Below the pieces are notes generated by a model that made no database searches, was not told the origin of the DNA, and saw nothing but the letters and a program-made list of their open reading frames with translations. The position numbers and the translations under genes are program-made. From the NCBI RefSeq assembly GCF_000755165.1, contig NC_025866.1, positions 1,853,474 through 1,917,473 on the forward strand: DNA of 64,000 bases, written 5' to 3'. How positions within the stretch are numbered: the stretch's first letter is position 1; each line of letters starts with the position of its first letter. The stretch is from Leishmania panamensis (taxonomy: Eukaryota; Euglenozoa; Kinetoplastea; Trypanosomatida; Trypanosomatidae). This document shows, piece after piece, positions 20,912 to 29,892 of the stretch.

Positions 20912-21703
20912 ATGCCACCGATCTTCAACACGACCCTCAAGCCCCCTTTGCAATCAAGGAGAGGGTGCCGAGCACCGCTGCGGCAGTCGGGTATGCAGGC
21001 CGCCCCACATGCACGCCTGAGCAATCAACCAGGTAGCGGAGGCGGTGCTGCGCATGCTGCCGCTGCGTCCGCGTGCGCGCAGAGCCCGCCGCCTCGCTCG
21101 AGAGGTAGTGATGCAGGGGCCAGCATGCCCAACATATCCCCTTACACAGATTCAGAGAACTCTGGCAACAACGTGCTCGTGCCACTACTTTGCCGTCAAG
21201 CCACCGCGGGGACGAGAGACTTCTCTCGACTCTGCTGTCTTTGTCGTCCTATCGCGTTGAGCATGGAGTCGGTGAGTAGCTGGGAGGAGGACACAGCGAT
21301 AAGCAGTGCATCCGAGTCTGAAAACGGTGGCCCCACTAGCGCCTCCTTACATCCTACGCATGTGTCGATTATGGCGCATCCCATGTCCCATGAACGCTCA
21401 TCAGGACGCCTTGCAGATCAACGTACAGAAGGAAAGGATGACGGTGAAGGAGGCAGCACACCCGCATCCCTGTTTCATCGGCTCAACGCCCGTCTCATTC
21501 GCGTGCGACGACGAAACCGTACGTGCGCATCGTCCTCGTGCTCAGACGGCGCCGCCACCTTCTCTCAACAGTCAGCCAGCGCCAGCGATTCTAGTCGTCG
21601 TCGCGTACGGCCTCGGCAGTTTTCATCACGGTTGGTCGCGGAGGTGGCTACGTCCAACAGCGTCATCGACTTGCTGAGCGAAGACTGGCCGGGTGGAGCT
21701 TGA
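20912..21703 (+). CDS. Hypothetical low-complexity protein
   Basis: A 263-residue ATG-initiated frame rich in Ser, Ala, Arg and Pro. No domain is recognised. A CLLCRPIA-like cysteine pair lies near residue 109, an acidic Ser-rich patch (SSASESENGG) near 133, and a basic Ser/Arg-rich region at 190-245. The C-terminus SNSVIDLLSEDWPGGA is less simple and could be a short binding motif. Codon use is moderately coding-like and the position between two genes on the same strand is suitable. It could be a genuine rapidly evolving Leishmania gene or a chance frame. Confidence 0.45.
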   Translation: MPPIFNTTLKPPLQSRRGCRAPLRQSGMQAAPHARLSNQPGSGGGAAHAAAASACAQSPPPRSRGSDAGASMPNISPYTDSENSGNNVLVPLLCRQATAGTRDFSRLCCLCRPIALSMESVSSWEEDTAISSASESENGGPTSASLHPTHVSIMAHPMSHERSSGRLADQRTEGKDDGEGGSTPASLFHRLNARLIRVRRRNRTCASSSCSDGAATFSQQSASASDSSRRRVRPRQFSSRLVAEVATSNSVIDLLSEDWPGGA

Positions 21704-22638
21704 TTGGTATGAAGCAGGCGGCAGTGGGTGGCGAAGTGTTTAGCGCCGCACTAACCTCAGCATAGAAAGTAAGGTGCTCTGCATCTCGACACTCAGGGGC
21801 GGCACACGATTTTCACGCTGTCCGAGGCTTGGCGAGAGCTTGCAGATTCATGCGCGCAGCTCACCTGCACGTTTTTCGTTTCGCGTAGAGTTGCATACTT
21901 CTCTCTTCTTCTTTTCGACTCCGCCTTAGCCTCGCTTCCTCTGCTCTTCATCCGCATACATTCAGCCAGCACTCATGCACGTGACTTCCTAACAGGGGAC
22001 CGAGAGAAGGCTACCCTAGAGAGAGAGAAAGAGGAGGGTGTGCGTGTATGCTGTGGTGCTCCAGCTACACTCCTGCAGTTTGCGCTTGCATGAGCGGTGT
22101 GCTCCTCTCTTTACACTTTGACGCGGCCCTCGGGCTCTTTCCTCTCATCACTGTACCGACCTCTTCTCCCAACGTGTTCTCCTTCTCCAGAAGATTGATG
22201 GGTCTATCACAGCGCTGTAGACCTCAGGTGCTCCATCTCATTGACAGCAAAGGGTCAACCTGGCGAGACACCGCAACGGCGCGCTAGCCTACCACCTGTA
22301 GAGCCAAGAGCACGGGGCATACCTCGACGAAGACTCTCCGCAGCAACCGCTGCGCACGCTGGATCTGCTTCATCGCCCACGTATCCATGCGCTCATACAC
22401 AATCACGTATACCTGTACCGGACATACGTACCGAACACAAGGCGCATATATATGCGCATCCATAGAATCTGATCCACACTACACGCACCCGCGCACTTTT
22501 TCTTCTTCTTTGGGGTTGTCGCGTCGCTGACTTGAGACGTCCGCTTCCCGCAAGTGTCTTTACCCAGGTACGCCTGCACCGCTATACGTACTCTGCAAAG
22601 GTGCCTGTGCGGCTTCCTCCCTCATTTCCTCCTGAACC
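21704..22638. other. Intergenic/UTR sequence
   Basis: No gene is recognised. CT-rich tracts occur at about 21895-21955 and 22110-22190, and a TTTTTCTTCTTCTTT patch near 22497-22511 is likely part of the splice region for the gene at 22639. Confidence 0.6.
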
Positions 22639-25600
22639 ATGACACACAGTACATACAACAAGCACGACATTCCGCGAGAGCTGCAGCGACTTATCGACCG
22701 CACTGACCACGGCATCGAGCAGCTCTACCAACTGACCGGCCGCGGCGCCGCGGCATCGACGGTGGAAATCGACGGGAGGCCGAGAGCCGCAAGAGTGGTG
22801 GAGAGGGGGCAGAAGCGCGGGCAGCGCTGTCATAACAGAGGATTCCAGGACTCATTGCAGGACGAGAGGCATGCCGAGGTGCGGCGCCATAAACCCCACC
22901 GCAGCATCCGCAGAAGCTACAGCGATGGTCGCAGCGGCGTCAGTGCAGACCTTCAGCCGAGGTCGACGGTGCAATCCTCTTCCCGGAGAATGAGAGATTC
23001 GTACAACGATGGCAGCGCTCCAAGCGACTGGCAGCGTTTGCGCGCACCCGTGACGGAACACACGAGACAGTTCGAGCACAACGAGTACGACACCAGCGAC
23101 GACGACCACTTTGACAGCGACAAAGGCGATGCACTGCCCGACGTCACTGCGAGTGACGACAACACGGACGTCTACGAGAGAGATGAGGCAGGGGAGGACA
23201 ATGACAACTACGAGGATGAGGGAGCCAATCGCGAGCCGCTGTCCGTTAGTCGCCACCACGGACAGTGGCACGCGTCTCGTGCGCTTCGTCAGGCTACTAT
23301 TGCCACTGTCGGGTCTCCGTCTCTGCAGGCGCAGCCACCTCACCGGCGTTCTTTGCCACTGGCGTCGACGCCGCATCGAACGCTAAACTTTTCTAACGGC
23401 ACCGCGCAGTCATCCCCGGCGTCTCTCGCAAAGCCACCGCGCCACTTGCGCCGCCCCGATCTGCACGCACCTTCGTCACACCTACCCGGCTTTTCCTCAC
23501 CGCCTCCGTGGAGGCAGCGACAGGAGCGCCAAGACAGCCGTGATCTTCCTCCTGCCGGAGCTGCCTCCTATACACCGCCACCGGCGTCGTTCTCTGCTTT
23601 ATATGGCTCCTCGGTAGCATCATCACCGTCGCCAACAGCTAAGACTACCGAGGCCACAGCGTACCGTGCCCACATGGCGGCGCAGCAATCCACGCAGAGA
23701 CCTACCGCATCTTCTGCCGTGCGTCGGCGGCGCTCGCCGTCGCAGCAGCTCAGCGGAACTCCCGTGTCTGACCCAGCCACACCGCTCTTCATGAGCCCTG
23801 GCTCAGCACAGAGCCGAAGTCGAGACGAGTCCTGCCTTCACACCCGCTCTGGCCTGCGGAAGACGAGGGACACCGCGCCTGCTGGGATGCTGTCGCAATT
23901 TGGACGGAGGTGGAAAAACATCTTCAAGGAACTGCTCATCGATCCTCCACCACCAGCCCCATCCTGGGCGACGTCGTCCCCGCCGCAGCGTGCGACTGCA
24001 GCAGCGACGGTTGCGTCACACCCACGAAATATGCCCGCATCATCGTCCTTCTCGTCTTCTTCATGCACGACAGTCTCAATGGGGGAGGGGCGTGCGCACG
24101 AGGAAGGTGCTGCTGAAAGAGGCAGCCTTCCTCAGCTCAGGGAACTCATTCCACATCCGAAGAGAGTCCATGCGCCTCCGTCGTGCACTGCTGCTGATTT
24201 AGTGCCTGTCGCACCCGCCGTGTTGCCACACTCCGCCACCTCTGCCAGAGCATTCGCTGACGCTCGTGTTGTCGAGCAGCTGCGAGCCGAGCTGCAGGCG
24301 AGGGAGGAGGCAATGTTGCAGCTGCGCATGGATCATGCACAGGCGTTGGCAGAGCTGCGTCAGTCCCTCACCCACGAGCGGGCGAGCGCAGCGAAGCAGA
24401 CGGCTGACGAGCTCGCCACGTCCTTCTCCATCAAGGAGCAGCTCCTTCAATCGTCGCTGCAGACGGAGCGGGAGCGTCTGATGGAAGCAGAGGAACAGCT
24501 ACGGCTTGCGCGTCGCGAGGCAGCTCAGCGTAAAATGGACCATGAAGACTCAGCCCACGCCTTGGAGGTCCTGCAAGGCAAGTATGCCACCCTCGCGAGC
24601 AGTCAAAGCGAGCACGCAGCGCAGGTGGTGCAGTGGCGTGCGCTGGCGGAGAAAGCTGCCGCTGAAGTCGCAGAACATGAATCGCTAGTGAAGGTTTGGA
24701 AGGCAAGGGAAGTGGACTGGCAAGCGCGTGAGGCGCAGTTACAGCAGCTGGCGCGCACCGCTGAGGAACGGCGGGAGCAGCAAGAGGCATCGGCGCAGAC
24801 TGCCCTAGCCCAGGTAGAGGCGGAGTTCACACAAACCTCGCAGAGCTACCAGGACTTGCTAGCGGAGGCGACAAAGCGCATGTCCTACCTTGAAAAGAAC
24901 CATCGAAAGTACAAATTACTCAAGGAAGCCCACACGGTTCTCAAGGGCGAATACGAGCAGCTCGTGAACTCTTCTATGCACCGCGCACAGCAGTTGGAGG
25001 CAGAGCGTGCCTCGTTGCACGCTGAGGCACAAGAGCTGCGCCAGCAGTTGCTTCAGCGAGACTCAGCCACACAGCAGGAGGCTACCTCTCACCAAGAGAT
25101 GCTGAGCGACTACAAGCGGCGGCTGGAGCTGCAAGAGGCGAGCGCGGCGGAGCAGGTAAAAACACTCCAACAGCACATAGACACCGCAAACCACACCATC
25201 GAGCTTCTCCGGTCGCAGATGGAAAGCCTCAAGCAGGACGTGCTCGAGGAGCAGGCGCAGCACCAGCAGACGCAGATGAAGGCCGCTCAGACGGAGCTGC
25301 AGTGGAAAGAGAGACAGCACGAGCATCAGCGCTCGGCAGCGGCCTATAAAGTGCGCTCTGAAGACACCATTGCTCAGCTGAAGCGCCAGCTCCGCGAGAA
25401 GGACACAAAAATGCAGGCCCTTGCTGCAAGTGCCGCGGAGCCGCTCCAGAGACTGCGTCAGCAACTCGACGATGAGCGCGGCCGCCGCGCTCGACTTGAG
25501 GAGCAGTTCCGCGCCTACAAAAAGAAAGCCAAGGAGGCGGAGGAGCAGGCGGTGAGCGAGATGCGGCGAGAGCAGCTACGTACCGCTCTGCTGACACCTA

Positions 25601-26667
25601 TAACGTCTACGGGATCCCCGCACCTCCGTTTTGCCCACTCGGCCACCGCAACACCGTCGCCGTCGAGCTCGTCGGTACCCTGCTCCTCCGGCGCAAATGC
25701 CATCAGCGGTGTAGGAAAAGTGTGGTTGGAATCCGCAGCCCGACTGGATGAACCAGCTCACCCAGCTGTGCTGGTGTCTGCCCGTGTGGCGCGCGATGTT
25801 CAGCGGGAGGGCCGCCTCACCCACCCTGCTAGTTTACGGGGCGCTACCGCCCCTGCATCGAGCGTGCTTGCGAAAGCGCACGTTGCACACTCCAGGGAAG
25901 GTGACGCGGCGGATAGACGACGCGCTACAGCCGGCCACTCCCAGGTCACTTCGCTTACAGGCGCGACGCGCTTTACCTCTGAGGAGAGTGGTCGACTCGC
26001 GCGCCTCGCTCCTTCTGCGGCAGCACCATCCCCTTCATCAAGGAGGACTACCCAAGTCTGTGGTGAAGATGAAGGCGAGCGACACGATGCACAAGTCCGT
26101 CGGACGTCCTCACCAGGCACAGCCGTGGCGGCCACGGATGTATCGGCCATCTCGCCCAGCGCCACAGTAGAGTCACTCTCCGGCATCTCGAGGACGTCTC
26201 CCTGCACGAGCACATTGATGGCAGGGGAGGACGACGCAGTGGGGGCTGATGGCACTGTCAAGTCGTCGAGTGTACAAGTTGTGGAGTCGACGCTCTCTCT
26301 GCAGCCTCACCCTACAAACAGCACCCGCCACACAAACACATCCGCCGCGAGAGTACCTGCCGCGGTTGACGATGCCATGGCCACACGTGTCTACACCGAT
26401 CCTGGGGTACAGGCGCATGAGTACCGTATGAGCAGCTTCCACACAAGTGCCTCGGAGGTGCTGCGCCGTATTTCGGGAAGCCGAGAGGAGTTCCTGGCGC
26501 AGTGTGCCGCCATCGTGAAGAGCACGGCGGCTGCCGGCCGCCGAAGTGCTCAGACGAGACGGCGACTGGCTTCTGAGGACGGACGTACTGCGGTATCCGG
26601 TAGCCACGCCAGTGTCTCTGAGACGTCACAGAGCGATGAGGGAACGGACGATGAGGAGTGCTTGTAG
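22639..26667 (+). CDS. Large coiled-coil protein of unknown function
   Basis: A 1342-residue protein. The first 540 residues are low-complexity and Ser/Pro/Arg-rich, with an acidic Asp/Glu/Asn stretch at about 155-198. Residues about 541-985 form a long continuous heptad-like coiled coil rich in Gln, Glu, Ala and Leu (for example LRAELQAREEAMLQLRMDHA). The last 350 residues are again Ser/Ala/Thr-rich, with a short ordered-looking patch near 1255-1290 (SEVLRRISGSREEFLAQCAA). No enzymatic motif is visible. Proteins of this build are often cytoskeletal, basal-body or flagellum-associated in trypanosomatids, but that is an inference from shape alone. The ATG at 22639 opens the frame. Confidence 0.85.
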   Translation: MTHSTYNKHDIPRELQRLIDRTDHGIEQLYQLTGRGAAASTVEIDGRPRAARVVERGQKRGQRCHNRGFQDSLQDERHAEVRRHKPHRSIRRSYSDGRSGVSADLQPRSTVQSSSRRMRDSYNDGSAPSDWQRLRAPVTEHTRQFEHNEYDTSDDDHFDSDKGDALPDVTASDDNTDVYERDEAGEDNDNYEDEGANREPLSVSRHHGQWHASRALRQATIATVGSPSLQAQPPHRRSLPLASTPHRTLNFSNGTAQSSPASLAKPPRHLRRPDLHAPSSHLPGFSSPPPWRQRQERQDSRDLPPAGAASYTPPPASFSALYGSSVASSPSPTAKTTEATAYRAHMAAQQSTQRPTASSAVRRRRSPSQQLSGTPVSDPATPLFMSPGSAQSRSRDESCLHTRSGLRKTRDTAPAGMLSQFGRRWKNIFKELLIDPPPPAPSWATSSPPQRATAAATVASHPRNMPASSSFSSSSCTTVSMGEGRAHEEGAAERGSLPQLRELIPHPKRVHAPPSCTAADLVPVAPAVLPHSATSARAFADARVVEQLRAELQAREEAMLQLRMDHAQALAELRQSLTHERASAAKQTADELATSFSIKEQLLQSSLQTERERLMEAEEQLRLARREAAQRKMDHEDSAHALEVLQGKYATLASSQSEHAAQVVQWRALAEKAAAEVAEHESLVKVWKAREVDWQAREAQLQQLARTAEERREQQEASAQTALAQVEAEFTQTSQSYQDLLAEATKRMSYLEKNHRKYKLLKEAHTVLKGEYEQLVNSSMHRAQQLEAERASLHAEAQELRQQLLQRDSATQQEATSHQEMLSDYKRRLELQEASAAEQVKTLQQHIDTANHTIELLRSQMESLKQDVLEEQAQHQQTQMKAAQTELQWKERQHEHQRSAAAYKVRSEDTIAQLKRQLREKDTKMQALAASAAEPLQRLRQQLDDERGRRARLEEQFRAYKKKAKEAEEQAVSEMRREQLRTALLTPITSTGSPHLRFAHSATATPSPSSSSVPCSSGANAISGVGKVWLESAARLDEPAHPAVLVSARVARDVQREGRLTHPASLRGATAPASSVLAKAHVAHSREGDAADRRRATAGHSQVTSLTGATRFTSEESGRLARLAPSAAAPSPSSRRTTQVCGEDEGERHDAQVRRTSSPGTAVAATDVSAISPSATVESLSGISRTSPCTSTLMAGEDDAVGADGTVKSSSVQVVESTLSLQPHPTNSTRHTNTSAARVPAAVDDAMATRVYTDPGVQAHEYRMSSFHTSASEVLRRISGSREEFLAQCAAIVKSTAAAGRRSAQTRRRLASEDGRTAVSGSHASVSETSQSDEGTDDEECL

Positions 26668-27636
26668 TATGCGGCTCGAGGGCTGTGGTGGTCATGATAT
26701 CGACATACATATCTACATCTCTCTGCGCGTGTCACGAGGCGTGGGCGGGGGGAGGGGGGAGGAGTGTGAGGGTGAAGCACTGGATGCCAGCAAGACGCAC
26801 ACGAGCGAAAGAGGACCACCGCTCGCGGACTGCCTTTCCCCTCCCCCTCCTCCCTTCCCCGTGTGGCACATTGCCGAAGCCCCACGTCGCCATTGGACTG
26901 CTGAGACAGCACTGCCGCTACCTCAAGAGCGGACGTGCGCACGGACCGCTGCCAGCAGATGTGCGCGTGCGTTTGTTGGTGGGCATAACTTCGTCATAAA
27001 AGTGGCAGAGGGCATCGACGTGTGCGTCTGCGCGGGCAGCTCTACTACGGCACCGCCTATTAGACACACGTGTATACACATCCCTGCATTGACTCACCCA
27101 GCTCGCCGAAGGCACCCCCCACAGAGACCAAAGTGGTGAATGCGCATACACCGCATCTTGTCCCTGTACCGGCCTCGATCGCTGATTTAAGTTGCTCATC
27201 CTACATGACTTGGGTCTTTCGTCCCTCCACCTTCTGGTTCATGTCATTGCCGTTCATCCACCTACGCGGGGAATGAAGCTACTTGTGCTTCTCTCATCTC
27301 GGCTCATCTCCTCTCCCCCCCTCTTCACCTCTTCGCACTTACGCCCACGCTTTGCCTTTGGCATGGATGTGTAACTGGAGTGCGACGCCTTCAAACACCC
27401 ACGTCTCCGACCGTGTCGTCTTTGCTGTTCTCCTCTCTTGCTCACCGTGTGTCACCAATGGGCCGGTGACGGTGCTCATCGTTGAGCTGCTGTTACACGC
27501 TCTCTTAGTTCTCTCTGCATTCCCTCTTCCTCGTTTTCCGCATGCGTGTGTGCTGCATATTCGCACCACAGGTGAGTCTCTCCCACCCCTTATCCCCGCT
27601 GCGTTCAACTACGGCAGTGCGTTAGTACTCTCAGAC
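26668..27636. other. Intergenic/UTR sequence
   Basis: No gene is recognised. The open reading frame that precedes the methyltransferase start begins at TTG 27283 and is pyrimidine-rich; it is read as 5' flank. Confidence 0.6.
27509..27571 (+). promoter_or_regulatory. Candidate spliced-leader acceptor for the Rrp8-like gene
   Basis: An AG-free, pyrimidine-rich stretch begins with TTCTCTCTGCATTCCCTCTT and ends in CACCACAG (AG 27570-27571). It lies inside the upward extension of the frame, which supports the start at 27637, 65 bases downstream. Confidence 0.55.
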
Positions 27637-28758
27637 ATGCTTGGCGGCCGCCACTTCCGCAAGAAATACGATAAGAAACAGAAGAAAAAGGAGGCCAAGA
27701 GAGCGTCCCAGGGGCTTGTGCGTAGTAGGGGTGGCTCAGGCAGCAGCAGCGCAGCAGCTGCAGCTGCCGAGGCGGCTGTCAAGCGCAAGGATGGTAGCAC
27801 GCTAAAAGGGCCGGTGGTGTCACATGGCGACTACATGGCGAGCCGTGACTCGGCGAATAACCGCAAAAATGTGCCGTTTTCCAACAAGATGGAGGAGAAG
27901 ATTTACCGCAAGGAGCATCGCGTCCCTAAATACAACAGCATCGTCGACCCCGGGCGACAGAACTTGGCCAAGGCAGCCGGGGCTAGTAGCGCCGCTCAGC
28001 GCCGTCGTGTTTTGCGGCAGAAGGGTGACGAGGATCTACTCGACCACTTCCGCGCACGTCTGAATGCCAGCACGTTCCGTCTCTTGAATGAGCAGGTGTA
28101 CAACGCCCCTACAGCGCTAGCGAGTCGGCTGCTGCGCGATGAGTCGACCTTCCGCGACTACCACACTGGCTACCACCAACAGCTTGTGCAGTGGCCCATG
28201 AACCCGAACACACTCATTGTGGAGGCGCTGCTAGGGGATCGACGTGGGCGGTTTCTCGCGAACAAGGGGAAGAGCATGCCAGGACACCTCCCACCCTCGT
28301 GGGTGGTGGCGGATATGGGCTGCGGCGAAGCCCAGATCGCCGCGGCGCTGAAGCCGAAGGGCTACACGGTGCACTCCTTCGACTTCTTTGCTCTGAATCC
28401 CCTGGTGACGGTGGCGGACACCACCAGGGTGCCCCTCGAGGACAACAGCGTGGACATCTGCGTCTTCTCGCTCAGTCTAATGGCGACGGACTATGTCAAG
28501 AGCCTCTTCGAGGCCTTCCGCATCTTGAAGCCAAAGCGACTGCTCAAAATCATCGAAGTGCGCTCCCGTGTGCCGTTCCCACGCAAGTTTGCAGAGCTCG
28601 TCGAAGACATCGGCTTCGACATGGATTATAGCGACGTCGCCGGAGACTACTTTGTTGCCTTCGACTTCATCAAGAAGGATAAGCAGGCGGCTGCCAACAC
28701 GCAACTGCGCCACGAGCCGAGTGATGTGCTAGTCCCATCCCTTTACAAGAAGCGGTGA
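27637..28758 (+). CDS. Rrp8-like ribosomal RNA-processing methyltransferase
   Basis: A 373-residue SAM-dependent methyltransferase resembling nucleolar Rrp8/nucleomethylin, which methylates a base of the large-subunit rRNA. The N-terminus is very basic (FRKKYDKKQKKKEAKRA, residues 6-22), fitting nucleolar location. The C-terminal catalytic domain carries the SAM motif VADMGCGEAQIAAAL (about 223-237), then VHSFDFFALNPLVTVADTTRVPL, and the family signature VFSLSLMATDY followed by EAFRILKP and IEVRSR (about 278-315). The chosen ATG at 27637 follows a splice acceptor; the longer frame starts at a TTG and encodes pyrimidine-derived Leu/Pro/Ser. The length is close to the yeast protein. The target base is inferred from the family only. 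Confidence 0.85.
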   Translation: MLGGRHFRKKYDKKQKKKEAKRASQGLVRSRGGSGSSSAAAAAAEAAVKRKDGSTLKGPVVSHGDYMASRDSANNRKNVPFSNKMEEKIYRKEHRVPKYNSIVDPGRQNLAKAAGASSAAQRRRVLRQKGDEDLLDHFRARLNASTFRLLNEQVYNAPTALASRLLRDESTFRDYHTGYHQQLVQWPMNPNTLIVEALLGDRRGRFLANKGKSMPGHLPPSWVVADMGCGEAQIAAALKPKGYTVHSFDFFALNPLVTVADTTRVPLEDNSVDICVFSLSLMATDYVKSLFEAFRILKPKRLLKIIEVRSRVPFPRKFAELVEDIGFDMDYSDVAGDYFVAFDFIKKDKQAAANTQLRHEPSDVLVPSLYKKR

Positions 28759-29892
28759 GGACTTACGGGTGGGGAGTAAGGGGAATGCCTTTTCGCCTTC
28801 TTCTGCCAAAGGTGGCGATCCGCTGGTGTATCGCTCTCTCCAGATGCGTGGGTGTCACTAGGCGAGTGCACCTGTGTGCCGGTAGCCCCTCGGCATTCAT
28901 ACGTGAAGGAGAGAGAAAGCCGTTGTGGATTGCCCCCCTCCCCTGATGCCACAGGGGCCACGAATAGCGAGCGCATGGACGCACACACTCCTCCACTCAT
29001 GGAGAACTTCTCCACTGTCTCTCCCTCCCTCTAATGCACTCGCTGCTCTCTCCTTCATTTAGTTTTTCTTTCCTTTGTGTTGGTGTGCAGTGACACACGT
29101 GTAATGCATGAGTCGATTAAGCTGTGTAAGAAGCGTTGGGTATCATTCTGGCCATGTGTGTGGACGTGTGTGTCCTTGTTCTCTACTTCCTTGTCGGGAA
29201 GAGGAAAGCGGGGTACCTTGCTAAGACGCTTGACCCTCTGAAGTCCAGATTGTGGCACAGGAAGTGTGTGCCGCCAGAGAGGCCGATGTACTCGTCCATG
29301 CGCCTCTACCCTTCTAAGAAAAATATGGGACGCCGTCTCTACTAGGTAGAAGGACCGTCAGGCCATTACCTCGGTGCGTTGCGCTGTACCACTCCCCCTC
29401 CCCCTCTCGGGATGTTCTCTCGAAAACATTCTGCCGGGCCGCACCCGCCACGCTCGTATACATCAGCGTAGCAGACGCGTTGCTGCCGTGGCCAGCTTCT
29501 CTCTCCCTTCTTCTCTTCACATTCCCGCTTCTCCACGCGATGCGTCGTGCTCGCTCTTCTCCCTCAATCCTCCTTTGCTTTCGTTTTTTTCCCCGCGCTT
29601 CGCTTTTTCGACGACACCCCCTTTGCAGCTACTGGGGGACTCGCAAAAAGTGAGGCGGGGGCAAACGTGAACTTTCTGCGGAGGAACTCCATCACCTTAC
29701 GAGGGACGGAGGCTAGCGGTGACACTTCTGCATACGCACAGAGAAGCAAACGGGCTGGTAGAGCGGCTGAGGCTAACTCACTCGTCTCTCCGTTTCATAG
29801 CGACGCGTTCTGGTCTCGCGCAAAGAGAGCGCTACACGTGACACTCGTGTTCCCGGTACCACCCACCCAAGCCCAACCTTCTCTTCAGTGGC
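28759..29892. other. Intergenic/UTR sequence
   Basis: No convincing gene. A pyrimidine tract ends at GTGTGCAG near 29090 and is followed by short frames (29104-29241 and 29154-29345) that show no recognisable feature. The strongest acceptor, near 29627, serves the next gene. Confidence 0.55.
29569..29627 (+). promoter_or_regulatory. Candidate spliced-leader acceptor for the GPDH-like gene
   Basis: A long AG-free pyrimidine region contains TTCGTTTTTTTCCCCGCGC and ends in CCCCCTTTGCAG (AG 29626-29627). The 5' UTR to the ATG at 29893 would be about 265 bases. Confidence 0.6.

Noticed and set aside
27283..27636. Upstream extension of the Rrp8-like protein
   Set aside because: It starts at TTG and covers the splice acceptor; the basic N-terminus typical of the family begins at 27637.
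29104..29345. Short frames after a pyrimidine tract downstream of the Rrp8-like gene
   Set aside because: There is an acceptor-like AG near 29090, but the encoded peptides are short, Cys/Val-rich and unlike any known protein; they could be revisited with transcript data.
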